Shown: in pieces, positions 30,778 to 39,455 of the stretch | Position numbering within the stretch: the first letter of the stretch is position 1 | How the letters are laid out: the number at the start of each line of letters is the position of its first letter | DNA from: Nitrospirota bacterium | GTDB taxonomy: Bacteria; Nitrospirota; JACRHJ01 | Length of the DNA stretch: 64,000 nt | Assembly: GCA_016212105.1 (NCBI GenBank) | Contig: JACRHJ010000039.1 | Location: forward strand, 1-64,000 | Reading direction: 5' to 3' | Program-made: the position numbers and the translations under genes | Notes under the pieces: model-generated | What the model was told of the DNA's origin: nothing | Database searches by the model: none | What the model saw: the letters and a program-made list of their open reading frames with translations, nothing else

Positions 30778-32826
30778 TTAGTACCAGTTCGGCGTCGTCC
30801 CGCCGGAGCCGTGGCATGCCACGTTGCTGCAGGTCACGTCAGAACCGGTCGTCGTCACAGTAAGGGTGAACTCGCCGCCGCATGCGCCGAGCCCGTCGCC
30901 CGGGGCACAGTCCTTCAAGCCGTTCTTGTGCTTGTCAAGCGTGTTGTTGTGGCACTTGCCGCACATCCAGCCGGCCTGTCCGTAGGTCGTGTACGCCGCG
31001 TATATCGCGTTGCCCGCCCTCTTGAGGTGGGCGGTCGTCGCGCCGTCGAACATCACCGCATGCGCGTTGGTAGCCGGCGGGTAGCCGTGGCAGGAGTCGC
31101 AGCCGCCGCCGCCAGCCCAGGTCCTGGTACCGGTCGCCGGCGTGTGGCAGGAGACGTTGGAGCAGGTGTCGTCGGCCGTGTTGGCCTTGCCTATGGTGCC
31201 GTTGTCGGAGAACGTGCCGCCGCCCCAGGTCGAGGTGTCTATGCCGGCGGTGTTCTTGTTGGTGTTGTGGTCGCCCCTCGTGCCGCCGCCGTTGCCGTGG
31301 CAGCGGTCGCAAACGGCCGCCCCGCTGAGGTTGAACGGCGCGCCCTCGAGGTATATCTTGTGCGCGTGGTGCGCGTCTCCTGTAGTGTCGGCCCAGCCGG
31401 TCGGGCCCGCCTTTCCTGAATCCGGCGGGAAGCCGTGGCAGCTGCCGCAGTCGCCGCCCGCAGCGAAGCCAGCCGCATGGGAGTGGCAGGCGGTGCAGTT
31501 CGCGCCGGCGTTGTGGCCGGTGCCCGTGCCGTCCGCCTTGTGGTAGTTGGTGGCCGCGTGGCAGGCCTCGCAGACCGAAGAGCCGGTGTCGTTGCCGAAG
31601 CTGTTCGAGCCCGTGAAGTTGAGGAAGTTGACCCTCTTGCCGTTGATGACTTCCTTGATAAGCATTATGTTGTTCGTGTTGTGGCCGGTGTGGCAGTCGT
31701 TGCAGACCGTCGGCGAGGTATGCTTCCCGCCGTTGTGGTTCCCGAGGAGCGCCTGCGTGCTGTAGCCGTCGAAGCCGTTGACCTTGTGGCAGTCGGTGCA
31801 GATGTCAGAGCCGCCGTTGCCAGCGTTCCTGAGCATCGAGCCGGTGTTGCTCGGGGCGTTGTGCGGGTCGTGGCAGGAGGTGCAGAGGATGTTGCCACCC
31901 TCAAGGTATATGTTCGCGTCCGGCGTGGCCTTGAGCGTGTCGTTGAGGCCCTGTGTGTGGCCATATGCGAGTATCGCCGGATGGTTGTCCTTGGAGCCAT
32001 CGCCCGGGGCGTGCGAGACCGCGCTGTCGTTCCTGTTATTGTGGCAGTCGAGGCAGAGTGCGTTCGCCGTGTTGCCCGCGCGCATGTACGGCTGGAGTAT
32101 GTCGATATATATGAAGCTTGTGCCCTGGGAAGCCGAGAAGGTCACCATTGCTGTCGCATAGTCGTAGGTGTACAGCGAGGGAGAGACCAGGTACGTGTTC
32201 TTGGTGCGCGAGTTAGTCGGCCTGGTGGTCGACACGGTGTTCTTGTATACCTTGACATACTGCGCGAGGTGCTGGGAGGTGCTGGTGTAGCCGGTGATAC
32301 GATAGTTCATGTGGTCGCCCTGGTCGAGGCCCGCGACCCAGTCTATGTTCTGGTCGCCGGAGGTGGCCTTCTCCATCGCGTCGTGGCAGGTCTGGCAGCC
32401 GGCCTTGCCGTTGTCCATGTAGCCGACCAGCGTGGCGAGTGTCGGGGTGCGGGTGCCGGCGTTGCCGTTCGCGCCGTTCCAGCTGTGGGACGTACCCTTG
32501 TAGGAGCCTGGGACGAGGGTCGTCTGGCCGCTGTACACGTTGGTGGACGGCGAGCCGGCCGACTTGTTGTGCGCCTCGCCGGCCACGTTGTGGCATGTCA
32601 CGCAGAAGTCGTTGTAGTCCTTCTCGTTTGGCGCGATTGTCTTGTCGAGGGTGCTGGGCAGGAACGTGCCCTTTGTGATGGAGTGGCACGCGCTCGCCGT
32701 ATTACTACAGCCCCCAGCATAGCCCGTGCGGTAATCAATGTGTGGTCCGTTCACCGCCCCGGCGATGCCATAGGCTCCCGCCAAAACCACCAGCGCGACT
32801 ATCACACTCAATAAGGTCCTTTTCAT
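30778..32826 (-). CDS. Multiheme c-type cytochrome (about 12 CXXCH plus 3 expanded sites)
   Basis: A 682-residue product. The signal peptide (MKRTLLSVIVALVVLAGAYGIAGA) is followed by HIDYRTGYAGGC. I count twelve CXXCH motifs, two CX4CH (CSNVSCH, CSNVACH) and one CX6CH (CSNTASACH). A heme-poor stretch at about 150-245 separates the N-terminal sites from a denser C-terminal part with CHDPH and CHGFPPD motifs. It ends GGTTPNWY like its paralogue. The ATG at 32826 is preferred because AAGGCGG lies at better spacing than for the GTG at 32832. It is the first gene of the cytochrome run on this strand. Confidence 0.88.
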   Translation of the reverse strand: MKRTLLSVIVALVVLAGAYGIAGAVNGPHIDYRTGYAGGCSNTASACHSITKGTFLPSTLDKTIAPNEKDYNDFCVTCHNVAGEAHNKSAGSPSTNVYSGQTTLVPGSYKGTSHSWNGANGNAGTRTPTLATLVGYMDNGKAGCQTCHDAMEKATSGDQNIDWVAGLDQGDHMNYRITGYTSTSQHLAQYVKVYKNTVSTTRPTNSRTKNTYLVSPSLYTYDYATAMVTFSASQGTSFIYIDILQPYMRAGNTANALCLDCHNNRNDSAVSHAPGDGSKDNHPAILAYGHTQGLNDTLKATPDANIYLEGGNILCTSCHDPHNAPSNTGSMLRNAGNGGSDICTDCHKVNGFDGYSTQALLGNHNGGKHTSPTVCNDCHTGHNTNNIMLIKEVINGKRVNFLNFTGSNSFGNDTGSSVCEACHAATNYHKADGTGTGHNAGANCTACHSHAAGFAAGGDCGSCHGFPPDSGKAGPTGWADTTGDAHHAHKIYLEGAPFNLSGAAVCDRCHGNGGGTRGDHNTNKNTAGIDTSTWGGGTFSDNGTIGKANTADDTCSNVSCHTPATGTRTWAGGGGCDSCHGYPPATNAHAVMFDGATTAHLKRAGNAIYAAYTTYGQAGWMCGKCHNNTLDKHKNGLKDCAPGDGLGACGGEFTLTVTTTGSDVTCSNVACHGSGGTTPNWY

Positions 32827-32832
32827 ATCCAC

Positions 32833-33306
32833 ACCGCCTTTTCTCTAAGGTGTTAAACTTGATAAATCTGATAAACCGTGTTTTCTATTCTCGAATGTTT
32901 ACAGCACATTACCTTATGTCTGCGCTGCTTCTTATCAGGTATCCACCGTATATACCGGCCATATTGACACTACATCAGCATAGTCGGGTCTACTGATATT
33001 TCTGTTATTATATTTTGCAACATCCGTACCGGTTCCGGCCTAGCCCGAAAGAGTTATTCTTTTTTTCCGATGAATCATGCTGATAATCCTTTGATATTTA
33101 TCCGGAATATACTAAATTACACCTATGCGAAATATTTTATAAAAAACCTGCCGGGGCCAAAACTGTGCCCCGAAAACGGCCTTAAGGCACCTGTTGAGGG
33201 GTTATGCACGTGTTTGAAGCTTCTTTTCGCGCAGTTGCTCCCCTGCGCGCTTGAGCAAAACCGCTCATGACATCCAGCAACCTGTTTGATAACCCCCAGC
33301 ATAGAC
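32833..33306. other. Gap between cytochrome run and regulator
   Basis: An AT-richer stretch of about 470 bp. It should hold the promoter of the cytochrome run but I see no convincing -35/-10 pair on the minus strand. It contains the terminator-like hairpin of the regulator gene (33142-33172) and no credible ORF. No c-di-GMP riboswitch consensus was recognised. Confidence 0.4.
33142..33172 (-). terminator. Rho-independent terminator after the NarL-type regulator
   Basis: On the minus strand a CGGGGC / GCCCCG stem (33172-33167 with 33157-33152) is followed by CAGGTTTTTTAT, a good T run. It ends the kinase/regulator operon about 140 bases after the stop. Confidence 0.65.
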
Positions 33307-33984
33307 CTACCTGCCCGCATCGAGGACTACAATACCCTTTTTAATCGCATACTTGATAAGCCCGGCGACGTCGTGGAGGTCGAGTTTGGACATTATATGC
33401 GCCCGGTGGGTCTCAACGGTTTTGACACTGATGCCCATGAGCCCGGCTATCTCGTTGTTGGTGTACCCCTCCGCTATAAGCTGGAGCACCTCCTTCTCGC
33501 GGCTGGTAAGCTTCACGGCCTCGGCAGGTGCGCTTTTATCCGAGTCCTCCCTCAGGTAGCTCTCCATGATCTTCCTTGAGATGACGGGCGAGAAGAACGG
33601 CGTCCCGCTGTACACCGACCTCATGGCCTGCATCAGCTCGCCGGCCGCGGTCTCCTTCACCAGGTAGCCCGACGCGCCCGCCTTCAGTATCTGGAAGACG
33701 TACTCCTCGTCGTAATACATCGTGAGGGCGAGCACCTTGGTCTCCGGCAGCAGCTTCTTGATCTGCCGGGTTGCCTCCAGGCCGTTCAGGACCGGCATGG
33801 CGATGTCCATGAGGACGATGTCCGGTTTCAGTTCCGTCGCCTTCCTCACGGCCTCACGCCCGTTTTCGGCCTCGCCGGCCACCCTGAAGCCGTCATGGGA
33901 CTCGAGTATGGCCCTTAAGCCCTGCCTTAATATGGTATGGTCGTCCACAATGAGCACATTGAGGACCTTGAATCCGTCGTCCAT
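33307..33984 (-). CDS. Response regulator, NarL/FixJ family
   Basis: A cytoplasmic DNA-binding regulator of 225 residues. The N-terminal receiver domain has acidic pocket DD14-15, phospho-acceptor Asp60 (IVLMDIAMPV) and the switch residues T/Y-K (KET near 113). The C-terminal LuxR-type helix-turn-helix reads LTSREKEVLQLIAEGYTNNEIAGLMGISVKTVETHRAHIMSKL. It lies 4 bases after the sensor kinase gene, so they form one operon. Its place directly upstream of the multiheme cytochrome run makes the cytochromes plausible targets, but this is an inference. Confidence 0.93.
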   Translation of the reverse strand: MDDGFKVLNVLIVDDHTILRQGLRAILESHDGFRVAGEAENGREAVRKATELKPDIVLMDIAMPVLNGLEATRQIKKLLPETKVLALTMYYDEEYVFQILKAGASGYLVKETAAGELMQAMRSVYSGTPFFSPVISRKIMESYLREDSDKSAPAEAVKLTSREKEVLQLIAEGYTNNEIAGLMGISVKTVETHRAHIMSKLDLHDVAGLIKYAIKKGIVVLDAGR

Positions 33985-33988
33985 CCGG

Positions 33989-36667
33989 TCAGCCTCCTTT
34001 ATTCCATGGTATGTCGACCAGAATCCTCACGCCTTTTCCCTCGCCGGCGAATATCCTGAAGTTGCCGCCAAGGAGAGACACGCGCTCTTTAATGCCCATC
34101 AGGCCGAACCCCCCGTCTTTTCCGCCGGACTCCTCCCGCCCGGGGTCGAAACCTGCCCCGTCGTCCTCTATATACAGCCCTGCCGTCCCCTTGGCCGGGT
34201 CCCGGCTGAGCCGGACGGCGACCCTGCTCGCGTCCGAATGCCTGAGCACGTTCGTGAGCGCCTCCTGCACCACCCTGTAAAGCGTCAGCTCGTGCCCGGG
34301 CGGCAGCCGGTGGTCCGGCCCCTCCACGGTGAACTCGACCTCCAACCCGCTCCGCCTGCGGAAGTCGTTGATGAGTTTCCCAAGGACGGTATCGAGGCCG
34401 AGGTCGTCCAGCATCGGCGGCCGGAGCTCGAACGAAAGCCGGCGCACGCTGTCGAGCGCGGACGCCGTGAGGCCTGCCGCTTCCGCCAGCCTGCCGGCCA
34501 CCTGCCTCGGGTCGGTGGACATCCGTTCCGCCGTGAGGTCCAGGCTTATCTTGACCGCTGTAAGTATCTGCCCGAGCTCGTCGTGGAGGTCGCGCGATAT
34601 CCTCTTCCTCTCCTCCTCCTGAGCCTCGATTATGCGCCCGGAGAGCCTCTGGAGGTCCTCGTTGTATTTTTCGACCGTCCTTATATAGTATGACGACGTC
34701 TCTATGGCGAGGGCGGCCTGGCTGGCGAAGCCCATGATGAGCTTCAGCTCGTCCGGCACGACCGCCCCGCTCCGCCCCCCGGTGTCGAGCACGAGGAAGC
34801 CCAGCACCCTGCCCTTGGAGCTGAGCGTGACGAGTATGAACGGGCCCTTCCCGAACTGCTCGATGAACTCGCGCGGCACGTCATGCTTCCTGTCCCTCGG
34901 GTCGACGACCTTGACGCCTCCGTCCTCCATCGCCTCCCAGAAGACACCCGACGGGCTGAAAGACGCCGCCCCGGCGGCCTGGCAGTCGAACCCGAGCGCC
35001 ATCCGGCAGTCCACCCTGTTCATCTCCTCGTTGTACAGGAGTAGCTGGCAGCGCTCGACCTTCAGGAGCGACGCGGCCTCGGCCATAATTATCCTTAGCA
35101 GTTCGTCCAGGTCCAGGCTTCTGGTAAGTGCCTGCGCGGTATTGAACAACGCCCCCGCCATGGCGGCGTTCCTGTTCGCGTCTTCTATCCGTCCAATGTT
35201 CTCCATCCAGACGGCGATGTGGCCCGCGGCCGCCTCCAGGAACCTGAGCCTATCGGCAGCCGCTTCCTCGCCGAGGCCGGTTAGGTACAGCACGCCCAGG
35301 CTCCTTCCTCCGGCCCTCAGGGGTACCAGGACGAGTGCGCCCCGCGCCCGGCAGCCGCAGGCTATATGCCTCTCTGGCCCGGGCAGGGCTTCCGCCATGA
35401 CGGCCGGGACACCGTCCGCCATGACCCGCGAGCAGTAGCAGTCCGCCGGGGAGGGGCATGTACCGGCTTCCGCGAACATCTCCGGAATCCCTGTCTGGGC
35501 CGCGAGGACAAGCCCCCCGCCCTGCGGCGGGACGACCCGGACCGCCGCCCCGGATGCGCCTGTGTCGGCCTTGATTATGGCCACCGCGCTCCGGAGCATG
35601 CCCGCGGTGTCGTCTACCGCGCCGAGCGACCTGGTGAGGTCGTCGAGCGTGGCCATCTCCCTGTCCCTGAGCGCGAGCAGGCCGGCCAGCCTTTCCCTTT
35701 CGCGCGCCCCGCGCCTGCCCCTGCCGGAGCCGACGAGCGAGACCAGGCTCCATGCAAACGCAATGGACATGAAGCCGGCCACGGCGAGGGACAGGGCAAG
35801 CTCCCTCCACGAGCCCGCACGCGCCGCCATCGCCGGGTATGCCACCCCGGCCGACCATATCCGCCCCTCGAACCTGACGGGAGAATACGCCACGAGCCTG
35901 GCGGTCTTCTCGTCCCCGCCCATATGGAGCGAACCCTCCTCGCCGCTTATCATCTTCTGGAGAAGCGGGCTGGAGTTCTCGACCTGGTACAGCATGCCGC
36001 TCCTGTCCCCGGCAAGCACGCGGCCGCTGTCGTCCACCAGCATCGCGTAGACGTCGTCACCCTGCTCAATCCCGTCCGTCAGGACGTCCTCCAGAACGCG
36101 CACGTCCAGCCGCTCGGCCGCGACGCCCAGGAACCTTACGCGGCCGTCCGCGCCGCCCGAATAGACCGGCACGGCCAGGACTACCTCCCAGCCGCCCTTC
36201 CCGTCGGAACGAGCGGCGCCCATATGGAACCGCCCGCCCTTCACCGCCTCGATAAAATACGGCTCGGCCGAGAGGTCCTGCATCCTCCGGTCTATGAGCT
36301 GCTCAGGGGCCGAGTACAGGAAACGCCCGGCGGGGTCGAGGACAAAGAAGGACACGAGCTTGCGCTTCCTGACGCCGGACCAGAACTGCGCCTCGGCAAG
36401 CGGCCTGCCCCTGCCGATGTCACCGGCAAGCGAAAGGGCGGCGGAGATGCCCGCGAGGTTGTCGCGCTCACCCTCCAGGAACTGCCGGACACGCGTCGCC
36501 GAATACCGGGCCGCCCGGACCTTATCCGCGTCGTATGCGCGGCCGCGCTCCGCGCTGGCCTTCGTGTAATGCGCATAGATGAATACAAGCGAGAGCACGG
36601 ACACAGCCGCCATCACCGCAAGCGGCATGTGCCCGGACCTCCTGAACCTGTTGAACAGTTCTTTCAT
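33989..36667 (-). CDS. Membrane sensor histidine kinase (Cache-like, two GAF, HisKA_3)
   Basis: About 892 residues. A helix near residues 17-35 and another near 290-312 flank an extracytoplasmic Cache-like sensor (LYSAPEQLIDRRMQDLSAEPYF, a double-Cache motif). Two GAF-like domains follow (~340-495 and ~510-665). The first has a Cys-rich set, CPSPADCYC ... HIACGC, that could bind a cofactor. The kinase core has the HisKA_3 box RISRDLHDELGQ (phospho-His about 695) and the ATPase motifs VVQEALTNVLRHSDAS and DDGAGFD. The ATG at 36667 is used; a GTG at 36673 is possible, and a TATAAT lies only about 10 bases upstream. It pairs with the NarL-type regulator 4 bases downstream. Confidence 0.9.
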   Translation of the reverse strand: MKELFNRFRRSGHMPLAVMAAVSVLSLVFIYAHYTKASAERGRAYDADKVRAARYSATRVRQFLEGERDNLAGISAALSLAGDIGRGRPLAEAQFWSGVRKRKLVSFFVLDPAGRFLYSAPEQLIDRRMQDLSAEPYFIEAVKGGRFHMGAARSDGKGGWEVVLAVPVYSGGADGRVRFLGVAAERLDVRVLEDVLTDGIEQGDDVYAMLVDDSGRVLAGDRSGMLYQVENSSPLLQKMISGEEGSLHMGGDEKTARLVAYSPVRFEGRIWSAGVAYPAMAARAGSWRELALSLAVAGFMSIAFAWSLVSLVGSGRGRRGARERERLAGLLALRDREMATLDDLTRSLGAVDDTAGMLRSAVAIIKADTGASGAAVRVVPPQGGGLVLAAQTGIPEMFAEAGTCPSPADCYCSRVMADGVPAVMAEALPGPERHIACGCRARGALVLVPLRAGGRSLGVLYLTGLGEEAAADRLRFLEAAAGHIAVWMENIGRIEDANRNAAMAGALFNTAQALTRSLDLDELLRIIMAEAASLLKVERCQLLLYNEEMNRVDCRMALGFDCQAAGAASFSPSGVFWEAMEDGGVKVVDPRDRKHDVPREFIEQFGKGPFILVTLSSKGRVLGFLVLDTGGRSGAVVPDELKLIMGFASQAALAIETSSYYIRTVEKYNEDLQRLSGRIIEAQEEERKRISRDLHDELGQILTAVKISLDLTAERMSTDPRQVAGRLAEAAGLTASALDSVRRLSFELRPPMLDDLGLDTVLGKLINDFRRRSGLEVEFTVEGPDHRLPPGHELTLYRVVQEALTNVLRHSDASRVAVRLSRDPAKGTAGLYIEDDGAGFDPGREESGGKDGGFGLMGIKERVSLLGGNFRIFAGEGKGVRILVDIPWNKGG

Positions 36668-36696
36668 TACCACCAGGTATTATAAGTGCTCTTGTC

Positions 36697-36815
36697 TCCC
36701 CGTGCTTGACACGGGGTCCAGGAAGTTGCAAGTTCCTGGATTCCCGCCGGAGTTTACCCCGGTATGCCTAAAACCGGGGCGGGAATGACGATCGGTGGGC
36801 GTAGCCCACCCTACA
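36697..36815. repeat. Palindromic repeat block
   Basis: CCCCGTG-cttga-CACGGGG (36699-36717) is followed by the composite element CTGGATTCCCGCC ... CCCCGGT/ACCGGGG ... GGCGGGAATGACG (36736-36789). A near-identical copy of the composite lies at 46796-46853 and a variant at about 60320-60371. Confidence 0.75.
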
Positions 36816-36817
36816 AG

Positions 36818-37957
36818 TTACACGACCAGCTTCCCGTCTTTCAGTATCACTGTCCCGGCCCCGGCCTTGAATACCGTGAGCGTCGGGCCGAAGTACACGA
36901 AGTCCTGGTGGAACGGGGTGCTGACGACGCCGCCCATCGAGCTGTTGTCGCCGAACGCCATGTGCACCGTGCCGAGTATCTTCTCGGACTCGAGGATGTT
37001 ATCCGGCCTAGTCGCCCTGTCGTTCGTGCCTATGCCGAGTTCTGCGATGTTACGGTTGTCCGGGAACCTGTCGAGGCCCTCGACGAGACGCTCCCTGTAC
37101 GGGTCGTCGCCGGTGACCTTCGCCGCCCGGCCGTCCACCACCGTCACCCGGAGCGGGGATGCCAGCCTGAAGTTGGGCGCCCAGTTGATGACGAGGACGC
37201 CGTTCGCGGTGCCCTCGACCGGCGCGGTGTAGACCTCGCCCGCAGGCAGGTTGCTGAAACTCCCCGGCTCCCGGAGCATGCCGGTGTCTTCCCTGGCCGG
37301 CCTGCCCTCGATGCTGAACGTGATGTCCGTGCCGTCCGCGGTAGTGACATGCGCGGTCTCCGCACCCCGCATCGCGGCCGCGACCCTGCGGGTGCGGTCG
37401 GCGACCTTGTCCCAGTCCACGTCCATCGAGCCCCAGAGCATATCCTCCTCGAAGAGCGGCATGCTCGCGTATCTTGCCCCGGTCTCGGACGTAAGCAGGT
37501 CTCTGTACCGCGTGTGGCTGGTCGAGTAGTTGGACAGCGCGATTACGGCGTTGACAGCGCCGGACTTGTGCGTGCAGATTATCTCCCTCGCCTTTGCGAT
37601 ATGCTCCGGCGTCGCCTTCTTCTCGCGGATTACCGCGAGGAGGCCCGCTCCCTTGAGCGCGTCCACGGCCTCGTCACCGAACGACAGCCGCCAGAGGCCT
37701 TCATCAGGCTCGGTGCCGTGGCTTCCCAGGGCTATGAACTCGGAATACCTTATCGTGAGGCCGAGTTCCTCACCCGCATCACGCGCCGCGCGGGCGACGC
37801 GGACTAGGCCTTCGCGCCTGCCCTGCTCGACCGGCTCTATATCCGCGCCGTCGGGTATCAGGTCGGTGAAGACCAGCACCCGCTCGCCCGGCTTCGCTGC
37901 GAGGTTTACGTTGTAGACGGCCTTGAGGGTGGTGACGAGTTTGCTGGTGTCGGGCAT
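36818..37957 (-). CDS. Aminopeptidase of the M29 (AmpS/aminopeptidase T) family
   Basis: A cytoplasmic dimetal exopeptidase that removes N-terminal residues from peptides. The 379-residue product is of usual length. Family signature segments are present: ETAHVTTADGTDITFSIEGRPA in the middle, then NIAELGIGTNDRA, SEKILGTVHMAFGDNSSMGG (His ligand) and PFHQDFVY (His and Asp ligands) in the C-terminal metal-binding half. The ATG at 37957 gives a natural N-terminus. It is flanked by repeats on both sides and probably transcribed alone. Confidence 0.9.
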   Translation of the reverse strand: MPDTSKLVTTLKAVYNVNLAAKPGERVLVFTDLIPDGADIEPVEQGRREGLVRVARAARDAGEELGLTIRYSEFIALGSHGTEPDEGLWRLSFGDEAVDALKGAGLLAVIREKKATPEHIAKAREIICTHKSGAVNAVIALSNYSTSHTRYRDLLTSETGARYASMPLFEEDMLWGSMDVDWDKVADRTRRVAAAMRGAETAHVTTADGTDITFSIEGRPAREDTGMLREPGSFSNLPAGEVYTAPVEGTANGVLVINWAPNFRLASPLRVTVVDGRAAKVTGDDPYRERLVEGLDRFPDNRNIAELGIGTNDRATRPDNILESEKILGTVHMAFGDNSSMGGVVSTPFHQDFVYFGPTLTVFKAGAGTVILKDGKLVV

Positions 37958-37974
37958 TTGTGTCCTTGGCCTTT

Positions 37975-38400
37975 AACAATCCCCTCTCCTCGCGGGAGAG
38001 GGGCTGGGGTGAGGGGTCTCCACCTGTAGGGGCCGACCGTCGTGTCGGCCCGTCATGTTCTTGTGTAGGGGCACCCCCCTGTGGGTGCCCTGCCTTAAAA
38101 CCAGGGCAGGCACGGGGGCCTGCCCCTACATTAAAAAAAAACAACTTCCTGGATTCCCGCCTTCGCGGGAATGACGACAAACGGAACGGCGCGCCGAGGG
38201 CACAGCCTGCCCCGGTATGCCTAAAGCCGGGGCACCCTACAAATACGCCCGATGAATCGGGCAGCTACAACTTGAAGAATTGGTGGGCATAGCCCACCCT
38301 ACAATTAACCCATTCCCGCGATGCGGGAATACCCTGTTACACCCCTCTCCTCCCGGGAGAGGGGCCGGGGGTGAGGGAGAGCATTTGCCGGGGGTGAGGG
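37975..38400. repeat. Long intergenic repeat block
   Basis: This 440-bp gap contains at least five repeats. They are the CCTCTCCTCGCGGGAGAGGGG type (about 37982-38014 and 38343-38400), GTAGGGGC types (38029-38060 and 38066-38131, the latter a long hairpin of GGGGGCACCC-like arms), ATTCCCGCC-ttc-GCGGGAAT (38151-38172), and GATGAATCGGGC / GGTGGGC types (38250-38300). No gene was seen. Confidence 0.75.
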
Positions 38401-38401
38401 C

Positions 38402-39451
38402 CTAATACACCCCCATCAACTGCAGCGCCTCCTCGGCCTTCGCGCGGACGCCGTCGGACTCGTACTTGTCGGCGGCGATGTCCTGAAGCATCCTGACTGC
38501 GGAGTCCGGACGTACTGACTCTATCGTGTCTATCGCCTGCCAGCGCACCTTGGGACTGCCGGAGCGGAGCGCCTCGACCAGCGGCTCGCCCATCCGTGCG
38601 TCCCCTGTGAACTTTAGCGCCTTCATCGCGGCCACGAGCGCGGTCTCGTCCTTCTCGAAGTACAGCGCGGAGATGAGCTTGTCCACCGCCTGCTTGTCGC
38701 CCCGCATCCCGAGCGACTCGGCGGCGGCGGCCCGGACGGATGAGTTCTTGTCGTGCTCCAGGGCGTCCATCAGCGCGGCCAGGGACTTCGGGCCCTCGAA
38801 CCTTCCGAGCTGCGACGCGGCCATGGCCCGCACCTCGTAGCTCTCGTCGGCCCTCAGGGCGTCTGAGAGAGCGTCCTCTGTGTCGGCCGTCCGGTTCCAG
38901 CCGTGCGCGCTGTATTTACCCAGTATGCCCGGGTTCCCGAGCGCGAGCGCCGCTGAGCGCCTGACCTTGGGAGAGGGGTCGGTGTTCAGGGCGCCCATCA
39001 GCGCGCTGTGAGCGGTCTCGTCCCAAAGGCCGGACATCGCCTCCGCCGCGCTCCTCCTGACAAGCTCGCTCCTGTCCTTTATGGCGCGGACGTAATAGGC
39101 CAGAAATGACCTGTCCCCGATGGCGACGAGCGCGCCGAGCGCGGCGAGCCTGACCGACTCTTCTCCGTCTCCTCCGAGGACGTCAGCCAGCGCGGGGCCG
39201 GCGCTTTTGTCCAGCGACTCGCCTAGTGCGCGCGCGGAGCCCTGCCTGACCAGCGGGTCGTCGTCCTTCAGCGACTGCATGTAAGCAGTCCCGGAACCGC
39301 CCGGACCGCCCTGCATCCCTCCCCGTGAGGCGTCCGCCGGACGCTCAGCAGGACGCTCAGCAGGATTTCCGGACGTCCCGGCAAGGGCGCACTCGCACGG
39401 CTGCGCGGTAAGCGCGGCCACAAGACACAGGACGGCCGTTCTCCTCTTCAT
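38402..39451 (-). CDS. Secreted HEAT-repeat protein
   Basis: A 349-residue product with a Sec signal peptide (MKRRTAVLCLVAALTAQPCECALA). A Gly/Pro-rich linker of about 35 residues follows. About seven HEAT/PBS-lyase-type helical repeats run to the end (for example DDDPLVRQGSARALGE, DKNSSVRAAAAESLGM, SGSPKVRWQAIDTIES). HEAT repeats build protein-binding solenoids; no catalytic motif is visible. The ATG at 39451 lies 4 bases after the stop of the giant TPR gene with GGAGG at good spacing; the longer frame is rejected. It is the last gene of a three-gene envelope cluster. Confidence 0.85.
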   Translation of the reverse strand: MKRRTAVLCLVAALTAQPCECALAGTSGNPAERPAERPADASRGGMQGGPGGSGTAYMQSLKDDDPLVRQGSARALGESLDKSAGPALADVLGGDGEESVRLAALGALVAIGDRSFLAYYVRAIKDRSELVRRSAAEAMSGLWDETAHSALMGALNTDPSPKVRRSAALALGNPGILGKYSAHGWNRTADTEDALSDALRADESYEVRAMAASQLGRFEGPKSLAALMDALEHDKNSSVRAAAAESLGMRGDKQAVDKLISALYFEKDETALVAAMKALKFTGDARMGEPLVEALRSGSPKVRWQAIDTIESVRPDSAVRMLQDIAADKYESDGVRAKAEEALQLMGVY

Positions 39452-39455
39452 GACG

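Noticed and set aside
32833-33306. c-di-GMP (GEMM) riboswitch, often found before Geobacter-type cytochromes
   Set aside because: The conserved GEMM core sequences were not found on either strand in this gap or in the 27035-27260 leader.
36676-36684. TATAAT about 10 bases before the Cache/GAF kinase start, read as a leaderless promoter
   Set aside because: No matching -35 element was found at 16-18 bases, so it is mentioned only in the gene entry and not listed as a promoter.
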